From Bdellovibrionales bacterium (lineage in GTDB: Bacteria; Bdellovibrionota; UBA1018; CAIMNF01): DNA of 16,580 bases. The stretch is from positions 1 through 16,580 of the forward strand of contig CANGWP010000038.1 in the NCBI GenBank assembly GCA_947457605.1, in the 5' to 3' direction. Both the position numbers and the translations under genes were made by a program. The notes beneath the pieces were generated by a model. That model had not been told where the DNA came from. It saw only the letters and a list, made by a program, of their open reading frames with translations, and ran no database searches. Every line of letters begins with the position of its first letter. The stretch's first letter is position 1. Shown one piece after another: positions 1 through 8,447 of this stretch.

Positions 1-47
1 AGTGGGCGTTGGTCAACAAGCAGGAGGGGGCATTCCATGAAATTTAG
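1..47 (+). CDS. 3' end of an unidentified upstream gene
   Basis: Two frames are open up to the start of batA. One ends at a TAG at 45-47 (C-terminus VNKQEGAFHEI) and the other ends at a TGA at 38-40 that overlaps the batA start as ATGA. The first reads more like a normal protein tail. Either way the upstream gene would overlap batA, as happens at the other junctions of this operon. Too little is present to identify the product; in bat operons this position is often held by a DUF58 or a small membrane protein, which is only context. Frame choice is uncertain. Confidence 0.35.
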   Translation, partial: WALVNKQEGAFHEI

Positions 48-1029
48 CTATCCCCTCGTATTTCTGCTGCTGCCTTTTTTTCTGGCCGCCGCGTATTTTT
101 GGAATCTAAAAAACAAGCAGCCCGCAATCCTTCTTCAGCTTTCGAAAAGCGGACTCCCAGGCCGGAGGCGCCTCTCCATTTCCCTCATTCAAACTGGACT
201 CAAGGTAACCGGGCTTATTCTTTGTCTGTTGGCTCTCGCAAGACCTCAAACTTTGTCCCGCTCACAGGAACGTAGAGCCAACGGAATTGATATCATGATG
301 GTTCTGGATGTATCCCTGAGCATGCTGATTCAGGACATGGGTAGCAATACCCGGATGGAGATCGCAAAACAGACCTTTAGAGGCTTCATAGAGGGAAGGC
401 AAAACGATCGGATCGGGCTTGCCATATTTAGTGGCGAGCCAATCACGCTCGCACCGCCCACACTTGACTACGGACTGTTGATAGGGCAGATGGCAACCGT
501 TGAGCCGGGAGGCCCCGGACTGCGAGATGGTACCGCCATTGGTGATGGCCTTGCGCTTTCCATAAATCGCTTAAAGAAATCTTCAGCAAGAAGCAGGATT
601 ATCATTCTTCTCACCGATGGGGACAACAACGTAGGGAGAATCGACCCGATTACAGCGGGAGAGCTCGCTCAAGGCTATGGAATCAAGGTATACTCAATTG
701 CAATCGGTACTGAGGGCAGAGTGAAACAACCGCTCCCCATAGAAACTCCGGCCGGGAGAAGTTTCACGTATGCATGGGTTGAAAACCGGCTGAATCCGTC
801 CCTGCTTTCGCAAATCTCATCTAAAACCAATGGTAAGTTTTACAGAGTACAAGATGAGTCAGCGCTACAACAGGTTTTTAAGGATATCGACCGCCTTGAG
901 AAAACGGAAATCTCCACCAAGGACCGAATACACTACAATGAGGAATACATCCCCTTTGCCTATGCGGGACTATTCTTTTTCATTCTTGAACGCTTCATGA
1001 GCTTGCTCATTTGGAGGCAATGGGCATGA
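37..1029 (+). CDS. batA: BatA-like VWA-domain membrane protein
   Basis: A 330-residue BatA-type aerotolerance protein. Membrane segments lie at about residues 4-22, 51-67 and 305-322. The loop between the first two is rich in Lys/Arg, so it should be cytoplasmic, which puts the von Willebrand A domain (about 84-285) in the periplasm. The metal-ion-dependent adhesion site is intact: D91-x-S93-x-S95, T166 and D194 (LTDGD). The start is ATG 37, with AGGAGG at 22-27 as ribosome binding site. The stop overlaps the next gene as ATGA (1026-1029), so translation is probably coupled. Bat proteins are known from Bacteroides, Francisella and Leptospira, where they are linked to oxidative or envelope stress, but their biochemical role is unsettled. 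Family assignment is firm; function follows the family. Confidence 0.9.
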   Translation: MKFSYPLVFLLLPFFLAAAYFWNLKNKQPAILLQLSKSGLPGRRRLSISLIQTGLKVTGLILCLLALARPQTLSRSQERRANGIDIMMVLDVSLSMLIQDMGSNTRMEIAKQTFRGFIEGRQNDRIGLAIFSGEPITLAPPTLDYGLLIGQMATVEPGGPGLRDGTAIGDGLALSINRLKKSSARSRIIILLTDGDNNVGRIDPITAGELAQGYGIKVYSIAIGTEGRVKQPLPIETPAGRSFTYAWVENRLNPSLLSQISSKTNGKFYRVQDESALQQVFKDIDRLEKTEISTKDRIHYNEEYIPFAYAGLFFFILERFMSLLIWRQWA

Positions 1030-2750
1030 ATTTCGCCAACCCCCAAGCACTGATCCTGATTCCAATCCTGATTCTAGTCTCGATGATCGCTTATGCTTAT
1101 GCGGGTATTCTTCAAAAGCGATTGGGCAAATGGATTCATCCTGAGTTTTGGAGTGTGGTCATTCCTGATTTTAAATCCGCCACTTTTAAAAAAAGACACC
1201 TTTTTTTGACATTGGGAATGCTTTTTTTGGCTTTCTCGACAGCAAGACCCCAATGGGGCGAACGCGAAGAACTCATTGAGTCCAGAGGAATGGACATCCT
1301 GTTTTTACTGGACATCTCAAACAGCATGCTTGCGGAAGACACTCCCCCGAGCCGCCTGAGTCGAGCAAGAACCTTTATTCGAAACCTGTTGGGAAATCTC
1401 GGGGATGATCGAGCCGGTGTGGTAGTTTTTGCCGGTAAGGCAATTCTCACCGTTCCTCTGACAAACGACTTCGACTATGTGACAGAAATGTCGGACTCTC
1501 TCGAGCCCTCCGCGATTGCAAGCCAGGGGACCCGGATAGGTGAGGCGATAGACATTGCCGTAAGAGCGTTCGAAAGGTCCGCGGAGGACACAAGAAAACA
1601 ATCTCGGGCCATTATTCTGATATCCGATGGAGAGGATTTCGGTGATTCCGCCATGAAAGCCGCCTCTAAACTCAAGGAGTTCGGAGCAGGATTCTTTGTC
1701 TTGAGCGTTGGTACAACGGAAGGCGCCCCCATTCCAATTAGGGACGAGAGAGGGGTTCTGCAAACCTACAAAAAAGATCTTAGCCAAAAGCCGGTAGTCT
1801 CCAAAGTGAATCGCGCTCTATTGGCGAAAGTAGCTGAAGCAGGAGGCGGCTCTCACCTCGAACTCATCAACCCCGACGATGCCGCGTTTAATGTAGCCAA
1901 ATCTTTGAAAAACTTTACCCGCAACGAGCAAAAAAAGAGGCTAGAAGTGATTCGAATTGATCGTTTTCAGATGTTTCTTGCGATCGGAATGTTTTTTCTG
2001 ATTCTTCATCTTTTCACGGGGTACAGGAAAATCCGACTTTGGAAAGTCACTCTTTTTAGCGTTCTTTTTTTTGCGAATGCTCAGGCGGATAGCCTGGGAA
2101 CCTACTGGGCCTCCGAAAAAGGAATGGATCAATACCGCGAAAAGAAATTTGAAGACTCCTCTAAGTCATATCAAAAGGCCCTTGATAATGAACCAAATGA
2201 TCCGGTGCTTTGGTTCAATCAAGGGACTGCTCTCGCACAAACCGTGAACAAGGAGGAGGCCGTGCAACGACTTCAGTCCGCAACAAAACGGGCTCTTTCG
2301 CGAGGAGATTTTGAAACAGCTGCGAAATCACTTTATAACGAGGGCATCCTTCACCAACAAAACCAATCCATGAAAGACTCTTTCGACAGGCTGACCAAAT
2401 CAATAGAGCTCGCTAAACGTTCGGGATTGTCTGATCTCGAGGAAAAAGCACGCAAGGCTCTCGCGATCACGTTTGATCAACAACAAAAAAAGCCAAAGCA
2501 AACGAAAAATCAAGCTAGTGAGAACTCCAACGGTTCAGACAAGCAAAAGAATTCCGAGTCCCAGGCTTCAAATGACTCGGAACCAAAGCCGGAAGAAAAT
2601 GGAAAACAAAGACAGTTTCGCGGAAGCACACTCTCAAAGGATGTTGCAGAAAGCTTGATGAATGACCTTGCAGACAGGGAAAAACAGTTAGTCCAACGTC
2701 GACTCGGCGGTAAGAAGCAAAAGGAGGTGACTGATGAAAAAGACTGGTAA
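1026..2750 (+). CDS. batB: BatB-BatC fusion protein (VWA domain plus TPR domain)
   Basis: A 574-residue protein joining BatB and BatC. Membrane segments at about 7-28 and 57-73 flank a basic loop, followed by a VWA domain (about 88-300) with an intact MIDAS: D96-x-S98-x-S100, T169, D201. A third membrane segment (316-331) ends the BatB part. Next come a basic stretch and a hydrophobic segment ending in NAQA (351-354), which looks like a signal peptide. TPR-like repeats (about 358-480) and a Lys/Gln/Ser/Asn-rich tail (485-574) follow, as in BatC. An earlier TTG (1011) and ATG (1020) are in frame, but GGAGG at 1013-1017 is 8 bases from ATG 1026 and only 2 from ATG 1020. ATG 1026 also forms the ATGA overlap with batA, so it is preferred. 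The 3' end overlaps batD by 17 bases. Confidence 0.88.
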   Translation: MNFANPQALILIPILILVSMIAYAYAGILQKRLGKWIHPEFWSVVIPDFKSATFKKRHLFLTLGMLFLAFSTARPQWGEREELIESRGMDILFLLDISNSMLAEDTPPSRLSRARTFIRNLLGNLGDDRAGVVVFAGKAILTVPLTNDFDYVTEMSDSLEPSAIASQGTRIGEAIDIAVRAFERSAEDTRKQSRAIILISDGEDFGDSAMKAASKLKEFGAGFFVLSVGTTEGAPIPIRDERGVLQTYKKDLSQKPVVSKVNRALLAKVAEAGGGSHLELINPDDAAFNVAKSLKNFTRNEQKKRLEVIRIDRFQMFLAIGMFFLILHLFTGYRKIRLWKVTLFSVLFFANAQADSLGTYWASEKGMDQYREKKFEDSSKSYQKALDNEPNDPVLWFNQGTALAQTVNKEEAVQRLQSATKRALSRGDFETAAKSLYNEGILHQQNQSMKDSFDRLTKSIELAKRSGLSDLEEKARKALAITFDQQQKKPKQTKNQASENSNGSDKQKNSESQASNDSEPKPEENGKQRQFRGSTLSKDVAESLMNDLADREKQLVQRRLGGKKQKEVTDEKDW

Positions 2751-4638
2751 ATGTTACCCCATTCCTCGGTTGATGTGCCTGTTGTTTATTCTGAACTCTG
2801 GTTTGGCAAATGCGGGAATTCAGGCCTCCGTTGATCGAACCGAAGTCCCAGTGGATGAGTCCGTTTCATTGAGAATTTCAGGATCCAATGAAGAAAGAAA
2901 CGGCTTCGCACCTAAGTTCGATGCACCTGACTTCGAGATCATGAATCAGTTCCAAAACTCGAAATTCTCCTCCGTTTATATCAATGGCAAGTTTGAAAAC
3001 AAATCGGAACTGAGCGTCACTTATATTTTACGCCCGCTCAAGATCGGCGCTCTGAAGATTAAGAACATCACCAATAACGGCGAAAAAGCGCCTGACATTG
3101 CCATTCAGGTGATTCAGGAAAATCTTTACAAAAAGCAGGCTTCCGGTGAGGCTCCCAGCCTAAGTGGAGATTCCAGAAATTTTTTCGTTAAGGCTGAACT
3201 TAGCAAGACAAAGGCATTCAAAGGGGAGCAAATCATCGTTAGTTACTTCCTTTACCGCAGAACCCGCGCCAACATCCGCGATGTGATGCAATACCCCTCT
3301 TTCCAGGGTTTTATTCGCGAGGATTTGGAGATGCCAATTTTGTCGAATCGTCCCGATTTTGAAGCAGTAAATCTCGGGGGGATTCCATTTGAGAGAGCTC
3401 TCCTCGCTAGATATGCCGTCTATCCGATAAAAGAGGGAAAACTCAAGATTGACGGATTTTCTGTGCGTGTTGACTATGTCCCCAAGAATGAGGCTACGGA
3501 TGATCTCATGGAAGATCCTTTCTTCCAGTTTTTCTCGCAAGTCGCTCCGAGGACCGGTACCTCAAAGAGCGATCCCATAAACATCGATGTTTCACCTTTG
3601 CCCGAAGAAGGGAGGGGGCCGCATTTCACCGGAGGAGTTGGAGATTTCGAGGTTTCTACACAAATGGACGGAGGTCAGATCCGTGCGAACAACCCGGTTA
3701 CCGTTCGCTATTCAGTAAAGGGCCGAGGGAATACCAGCTTGATTGAATTTCCAAAAGTCGCGTGGCCGAATGGGCTCAAGCTTTACCAGTCTCAGGGAAA
3801 AACGAAGAATCTGGGCAACGGGCAGCAAGAAAAAACTTTTGAAGTGGTGATCATTCCAACCCAAAAAGGGAATAATCAAATCCCGGCTATTGATTTCGAA
3901 TTTTTTAATCCCGATAGCCGTAGTTATCAGAAGCAGACTGCACCGGCGATTCCGATCATGGTAGAAGAGGGTGAACCGGGCAGTTCATCATCAACCGGAA
4001 ACGATACCTTGGGTGATTTCAAGGGCGATGCCAATTCAGGGGACAGCCCTGGCTCCGTTTCTGAATCCAAAAGCTACGGATCCCTTCGAGAGGGTGATAA
4101 ACCCTTGGATGCCACAAACCGAATGATGGGGGTTCCTCTTTGGCGCTGGGTTTCCTGGCTCGGCCTGCTCGTTTTTTCATGTTTCTTGGGTTTGATTGGT
4201 TGGGACCAGGCCAAGAAACGTTCCAGGCTACGTCTGGAGATACTAAAGCGAAAAGAAGGCGCGGAAAGACGTTGGAGAACTCTTGAAAATGATCTCAACA
4301 AACTTCAAGGATCAGACCTGAATGATCAAGCATGTTCCAGTATTCTGGAACGTGCGAAAGACGAGCTATATAAGAATCTGGATGAAGCTTACGGAATTAG
4401 CGCCAAAGCGCTTTCAAACAGGGTTTTGGCCAAAACCCTGACAGAAATGCACGGTGTTTCACCGGAAACCTGCAATTCCATCTCCAGATTTCTTGAGTTC
4501 ACTGAAACAGTCCGCTTTTCAAGTGGCCAGGCAAGCGGGCCCGCCAGTGAGACGGAACGCATTACCCGGGAATGGCTCTCCTCACTCCCGAAAATTTGTG
4601 CCTCCCTTCCTCGGAATCCCTTGGAAAAAAAGCCCTGA
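2734..4638 (+). CDS. batD: BatD-like protein (oxygen tolerance family)
   Basis: A 634-residue BatD protein. It has a Sec signal peptide (hydrophobic core about 13-22, likely cleavage after LANA, residue 27). A long periplasmic part of beta-sandwich character follows (about 28-410), then a Gly/Ser-rich linker and one membrane helix at about 470-490. The charged cytoplasmic tail (about 492-634) is partly helical. The start ATG 2734 is preceded by a near-perfect ribosome binding site, AAGGAGGTGA at 2721-2730, inside the end of batBC. BatD is normally encoded with BatA/B/C and is thought to act with them in a membrane complex, perhaps in chaperone or stress functions. It is the last gene of this coupled operon. 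Family assignment is strong; mechanism is unknown for the family. Confidence 0.88.
   Translation: MKKTGKCYPIPRLMCLLFILNSGLANAGIQASVDRTEVPVDESVSLRISGSNEERNGFAPKFDAPDFEIMNQFQNSKFSSVYINGKFENKSELSVTYILRPLKIGALKIKNITNNGEKAPDIAIQVIQENLYKKQASGEAPSLSGDSRNFFVKAELSKTKAFKGEQIIVSYFLYRRTRANIRDVMQYPSFQGFIREDLEMPILSNRPDFEAVNLGGIPFERALLARYAVYPIKEGKLKIDGFSVRVDYVPKNEATDDLMEDPFFQFFSQVAPRTGTSKSDPINIDVSPLPEEGRGPHFTGGVGDFEVSTQMDGGQIRANNPVTVRYSVKGRGNTSLIEFPKVAWPNGLKLYQSQGKTKNLGNGQQEKTFEVVIIPTQKGNNQIPAIDFEFFNPDSRSYQKQTAPAIPIMVEEGEPGSSSSTGNDTLGDFKGDANSGDSPGSVSESKSYGSLREGDKPLDATNRMMGVPLWRWVSWLGLLVFSCFLGLIGWDQAKKRSRLRLEILKRKEGAERRWRTLENDLNKLQGSDLNDQACSSILERAKDELYKNLDEAYGISAKALSNRVLAKTLTEMHGVSPETCNSISRFLEFTETVRFSSGQASGPASETERITREWLSSLPKICASLPRNPLEKKP
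4399..4440. repeat. Two adjacent palindromes inside the batD 3' region
   Basis: A hairpin with arms AGCGC (4399-4403) and GCGCT (4408-4412) and a CAAA loop is followed by a perfect 22-bp palindrome at 4419-4440 with half-site CAGGGTTTTGG. Both lie in the sequence coding for the cytoplasmic tail of BatD, about 200 bases before the batD stop. No T-run follows, so this is not a standard terminator. Role unknown; the symmetry itself is exact. Confidence 0.6.
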
Positions 4639-4650
4639 ATTTACTATGAT
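4621..4650 (+). promoter_or_regulatory. Candidate sigma-70 promoter of the etf operon
   Basis: TTGGAA at 4621-4626 and TATGAT at 4645-4650 are 18 bp apart. The -10 box matches the consensus in 5 of 6 bases and the -35 in 4 of 6. It overlaps the last codons of batD and would start transcription near 4657, about 38 bases before etfB. No terminator is visible between batD and etfB, so read-through from the bat operon is also possible. Confidence 0.4.
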
Positions 4651-4694
4651 TTACCCAACATAAACCTCATTTTTGAACCGGAAAGGACATCAAA

Positions 4695-5468
4695 ATGAAT
4701 CTCTACGTTTGCATCAAGCAGGTTCCGGATACCGAAACCAAAATCAAGTTGAATGCCGACTCAAGTGGCATCGATACCGCTGGCATCAAGTGGATCATGT
4801 CATCTTATGATGAATATGGAGTCGAAGAGGCATTGAGAATCAAGGAAAAGAATCCGGGCGCAACCGTGACCGCGATTTCAGCAGGCCCTGACCGCGTGAT
4901 TGAAACTCTTCGAACTGCGCTTGCGATGGGTGCGGATAATGCAATCCATGTCGAACTCCCGGAGTCAGCGGATAGTGCAATGACCGCCAAAGCGATCGCA
5001 ATGACACTAAAAAAAGAGACCAAAATTGATCTTGTTTTTTTTGGGAAGGAAGCTCTGGATGACGGCGCCGCACAGGTGCCTCAACTTGTTGCCGCTCACC
5101 TCGGAATTTCTGCGGTTACCGTTGTTTGTGGCATGGAATATTCCGGAACAACTTTGAAATGTAAGCGCGAGATTGAAGGCGGATCTTTTGAAATGGTTGA
5201 AGTGAGCGCCCCTGCGGTAATCGCGGGTAGCAAAGGTCTTAATGATCCGCGCTATGCAACTCTCCCGAACATCATGAAGGCTAAGAAGAAGGAAGTCAAA
5301 GCAGTAAAGCTTGCCGATCTTGGTGTTTCAGCCTCCGATCAAAAAGTGAAAATGAAAAATCTACAATTGCCTGCCGCAAAACAGGCGGGCAAAAAACTCG
5401 AAGGTGATGCCGGAGCGCAAGCACACGCTCTTGCTAGTGCCCTTCATAACGAAGCGAAGGTGGTGTAA
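4695..5468 (+). CDS. etfB: Electron transfer flavoprotein, beta subunit
   Basis: The 257-residue beta subunit of ETF, a soluble cytoplasmic FAD/AMP heterodimer that takes electrons from acyl-CoA and related flavin dehydrogenases. The N-terminus (VCIKQVPDTETKIK) and the conserved region about 164-200 (KREIEGGSFEMVEV then SKGLNDPRYATLPNIMKAKK) match the ETF-beta signature. The length is typical. The start ATG 4695 follows GGAAAGGA at 4680-4687. etfA begins 2 bases after the stop, and the next gene encodes a membrane ETF oxidoreductase, so the three form one functional unit. Whether this is a classical or a bifurcating ETF cannot be settled by eye. The adjacent oxidoreductase and the absence of an extra ferredoxin domain favour the classical quinone-linked role. 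Confidence 0.96.
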   Translation: MNLYVCIKQVPDTETKIKLNADSSGIDTAGIKWIMSSYDEYGVEEALRIKEKNPGATVTAISAGPDRVIETLRTALAMGADNAIHVELPESADSAMTAKAIAMTLKKETKIDLVFFGKEALDDGAAQVPQLVAAHLGISAVTVVCGMEYSGTTLKCKREIEGGSFEMVEVSAPAVIAGSKGLNDPRYATLPNIMKAKKKEVKAVKLADLGVSASDQKVKMKNLQLPAAKQAGKKLEGDAGAQAHALASALHNEAKVV

Positions 5469-5470
5469 TC

Positions 5471-6436
5471 ATGGCGAAGGTCGTTGTATTCATCGAACAA
5501 AGAGAAGGTAAGGCGAAAAAGGCAAGTTACGAACTGGTTGCGGCCTCAGCTGCTGCCGGAAACGATACTCACGCAGTCATCATCGGGGACGGGATCGCAG
5601 GACTTGCTAACGAAGCCGCTCAATATGGGGCAAACAAGGTACATCTGGTTCAAGATGCAGCTCTCAAACTGTATCTTGGTGAGGCTTATTCAAGGGCGCT
5701 CACTGCTGCCATAAAGAGCATCAATCCTGAGATCATCCTTGCAGCACATACTCCCATGGGAAAAGAGCTCATGCCCACCGTCTGTGTGCATGTAGATGGC
5801 TCGCTCGCAACGGACTGTACCTCCATCACCTTTTCTGGTGGGAAACTCCAGCTCCGAAGACCAATCTATTCAGGGAAGGCAACCGCTGAGGTTGAGTTTT
5901 GCAACGGTGGAATCCAAATGGCTACGGTTAGACCAAACTCAATCGGACTGCCAAAACCGGATTCAGCAAAAACGGCTGATGCGACCGACATCTCTGTGGA
6001 TCTTTCCGGACTTAAAACCAAGATTCTCGAAGTTGTGAAGGGTAACTCTGCCAGGCCGGATGTCACTGAAGCCTCCATCGTAGTTTCCGGAGGACGCTCG
6101 CTGAAAAGTGCCGAGAACTTCAAAATTCTTGAAGATCTTGCGGACACAGTGGGAGCAGCCGTCGGAGCGTCCCGAGCCGCGGTCGATGCCGGTTACCGGC
6201 CTCACAGGGACCAGGTCGGACAAACCGGGAAAGTTGTTTCTCCCTCCTGCTACATTGCATGCGGAATTAGCGGAGCGATCCAGCATCTTGCAGGAATGAG
6301 GACATCCAAAGTGATCGTTGCGATCAATACGGATCCTCAGGCCCCCATATTCCAGATTGCGGATTACGCAGTCGTCGGGGACCTTTTCCAGGTGGTTCCA
6401 GCGCTTACCAATGAATTCAAAAAACTGAAGGAATAA
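5471..6436 (+). CDS. etfA: Electron transfer flavoprotein, alpha subunit
   Basis: The 321-residue alpha subunit of ETF, partner of EtfB. The N-terminal half is the variable Rossmann-like domain. The C-terminal FAD domain (about 200-315) carries the hallmark pieces: GGRSLKSAENF, SRAAVDAGY, QVGQTGKVVSP, and the signature YIACGISGAIQHLAGM followed by INTDPQAPIFQIADYAVVGD. All are intact, so FAD binding is expected. The start ATG 5471 lies 2 bases after the etfB stop, with AAGGTGG in the etfB tail (about 5457-5463) as ribosome binding site. The stop is 6 bases before the next start, so co-transcription and coupling are likely. Confidence 0.96.
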   Translation: MAKVVVFIEQREGKAKKASYELVAASAAAGNDTHAVIIGDGIAGLANEAAQYGANKVHLVQDAALKLYLGEAYSRALTAAIKSINPEIILAAHTPMGKELMPTVCVHVDGSLATDCTSITFSGGKLQLRRPIYSGKATAEVEFCNGGIQMATVRPNSIGLPKPDSAKTADATDISVDLSGLKTKILEVVKGNSARPDVTEASIVVSGGRSLKSAENFKILEDLADTVGAAVGASRAAVDAGYRPHRDQVGQTGKVVSPSCYIACGISGAIQHLAGMRTSKVIVAINTDPQAPIFQIADYAVVGDLFQVVPALTNEFKKLKE

Positions 6437-6442
6437 TATTCG

Positions 6443-8425
6443 ATGACTTGGCAAACACTCGCATTTTTGGTTGTAGCAGGAACCGCTCTCACAATTTCGG
6501 GGAAACGCTTCATGATCCTTTACAGGCTCTTGAAGTCACAGACCGGCAAAGCGCCTGAAATCAATGAGATCGGAAAACGAATTCAAACCACGATTGTGAA
6601 TGTTTTGGGCCAAAAAGCAGTTCTCAAGGACCGCTGGATTGGAATCGCGCATACTGCGATCTTTTGGGGATTCATTGTAATCTCCTTCGGAACTGTAGAG
6701 CAATTCCTCATGACCTTGTATTCGGGGGCCTCTTTCGAATTCATCGGAAAGGGGCCCTATTCTCTTTTCATCTTTTCACAGGACTTCTTCACCCTCTTTG
6801 TTCTGATCGGGGTTCTTTTCGCCGCATATCGCCGACTCGTTCTGCGCCCGAAGAATCTTGGCCAGAGTTCGGATGCAAACAACGTGCTCTTGTTCACAGG
6901 CGGCCTGATGGTTTCGATTTTCCTGATGAACGGATTTCATATTCTTGCGGCGAGCCCTGAATATCAGGACTCTTTCTTTGTCTCTAAACATCTGGCAGCG
7001 CTTTTTTCAGGCTTTGGCTTTGAACATGAAACCGCAGAGGGTCTTTACACCTTCTTTAAATGGGTCCACATGTCGCTTGTTCTCGGGTTTGCGGTATACA
7101 TCCCGGGCTCAAAGCACCTCCACATTGTTGCGGCCGGTCCTAATACTTTTTTGCGTAAACTCGAGCGCGAGAAGGGGATGACCCCCATTAACTTCGAGGA
7201 TGAAACGGTCACCCAATACGGGGTCGCAAATGTTAGCCAGATGAGCTGGAAAGACGCCTTGGATTTATATTCCTGCACCGAGTGCGGGCGCTGCCAAGCG
7301 CTTTGCCCGGCTTGGAACACCCAAAAACCTCTTTCTCCAAAGAATCTGATTGTGGATCTGAAGAAGAATCTTCACGCAAACAAGGCTGCGATTTTGGAGG
7401 GCAAACCCGAGAGCATCACACACGTGATCGATGATCATGTGACTGAAGACGTGATTTGGGCCTGCACATCTTGCCGTGCCTGTGAGATCGCGTGTCCTGT
7501 TTTCATTGAACATACGGATAAGATCTATGATGTGAGGCGGAATCTCGTGATGATGGAATCCCGATTTCCCGCGGAAGTGCAAGCTGTATTTAAAAACATG
7601 GAAACCAACGGAACCCCTTGGGCCTTTAGCCCCTCCGAACGCGCAAACTGGGCCGAGGGGTTAAACATCAAGACCATGGCTGAAGCAGGTTCAGCCGCCG
7701 ATCTTGACGTTCTTCTCTGGGTGGGTTGCGCCGGGGCGTACGATGATCGCAACAAGTCGGTGGTAAAGTCGTTTGTGAGTCTCTTGAACAAAGCACAAAT
7801 CAAATTTGCCATTCTCGGCACCGAGGAAACCTGTACAGGGGATGCAGCTCGCAGGATCGGAAACGAATATTTGTTTCAAACTCTTGCCAAGACCAATGTT
7901 GAAACTTTGAATCGGTACGCGGTAAAGAAAATTGTTACCGCATGCCCGCATTGTTTCAACACTCTCAAGAATGAATATAAGGACATGGGAGGAGACTACG
8001 AGGTATTTCATCACTCGCAGTTTATCGCGCACCTTCTCTCAACCGGTAAACTAAAGCCCACCAAGGCAATGGATGAGACCATCACATTCCACGATAGCTG
8101 CTATCTAGGTCGCTGGAACAATGTTTACGAGCAGCCAAGGGCAGTTCTCTCTTCGATTCCCAAAGTGAATCTCGTTGAGATGAAGCAACACCATGACCAG
8201 GGCATGTGCTGCGGTGCCGGCGGTGGTAGAATGTGGATGGAAGAGCACCACGGCGCACGCATCAACGTCACCAGAACCGAACAGGCGATCGAAACAAAGG
8301 CCAAAACGGTCGCGAGTTCTTGTCCCTTCTGCCTGACCATGATCACGGACGGAGTAAAGACCAAGGACATGACAGACAAGATTCAGGTGAAGGACATTGC
8401 CGAGCTTCTAGACTCGACAACTTGA
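6443..8425 (+). CDS. Membrane Fe-S oxidoreductase, ETF:(mena)quinone oxidoreductase type
   Basis: A 660-residue protein with an N-terminal membrane domain of about five helices (within residues 1-235) resembling the heme-b subunit of nitrate reductase (NarI-like). Conserved His residues in helices 2 and 5 (IAHTAIFWG, WVHMSLVLG, SKHLH) are probable heme ligands. Two 4Fe-4S motifs follow: C278-x2-C281-x2-C284-x3-C288-P and C341-x2-C344-x2-C347-x3-C351-P. The C-terminal half has two CCG (HdrD/GlpC-type) domains: CTGD with CPHCFNT, and SCYLGR with CCGAGGGRMWMEE. Proteins of this layout beside etfAB pass electrons from reduced ETF to menaquinone (EMO type, described in syntrophs and Geobacter relatives). 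GAAGGA at 6427-6432 precedes ATG 6443. Architecture is firm; the partner is inferred from the operon. Confidence 0.9.
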   Translation: MTWQTLAFLVVAGTALTISGKRFMILYRLLKSQTGKAPEINEIGKRIQTTIVNVLGQKAVLKDRWIGIAHTAIFWGFIVISFGTVEQFLMTLYSGASFEFIGKGPYSLFIFSQDFFTLFVLIGVLFAAYRRLVLRPKNLGQSSDANNVLLFTGGLMVSIFLMNGFHILAASPEYQDSFFVSKHLAALFSGFGFEHETAEGLYTFFKWVHMSLVLGFAVYIPGSKHLHIVAAGPNTFLRKLEREKGMTPINFEDETVTQYGVANVSQMSWKDALDLYSCTECGRCQALCPAWNTQKPLSPKNLIVDLKKNLHANKAAILEGKPESITHVIDDHVTEDVIWACTSCRACEIACPVFIEHTDKIYDVRRNLVMMESRFPAEVQAVFKNMETNGTPWAFSPSERANWAEGLNIKTMAEAGSAADLDVLLWVGCAGAYDDRNKSVVKSFVSLLNKAQIKFAILGTEETCTGDAARRIGNEYLFQTLAKTNVETLNRYAVKKIVTACPHCFNTLKNEYKDMGGDYEVFHHSQFIAHLLSTGKLKPTKAMDETITFHDSCYLGRWNNVYEQPRAVLSSIPKVNLVEMKQHHDQGMCCGAGGGRMWMEEHHGARINVTRTEQAIETKAKTVASSCPFCLTMITDGVKTKDMTDKIQVKDIAELLDSTT

Positions 8426-8447
8426 ACATCCGCCTGATCTCCGAAAA

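Noticed and set aside
1317..1787. 156-codon antisense frame inside batB
   Set aside because: It overlaps the VWA domain coding sequence with an intact MIDAS and is a frame shadow.
5963..6454. 163-codon open frame antisense to etfA
   Set aside because: It lies wholly opposite a well-conserved gene, has no family resemblance, and is explained by codon bias of etfA.
7265..8032. Several open frames of 98-113 codons antisense to the Fe-S oxidoreductase
   Set aside because: The sense strand encodes intact Fe-S and CCG motifs throughout; the antisense products look like nothing and lack ribosome binding sites.
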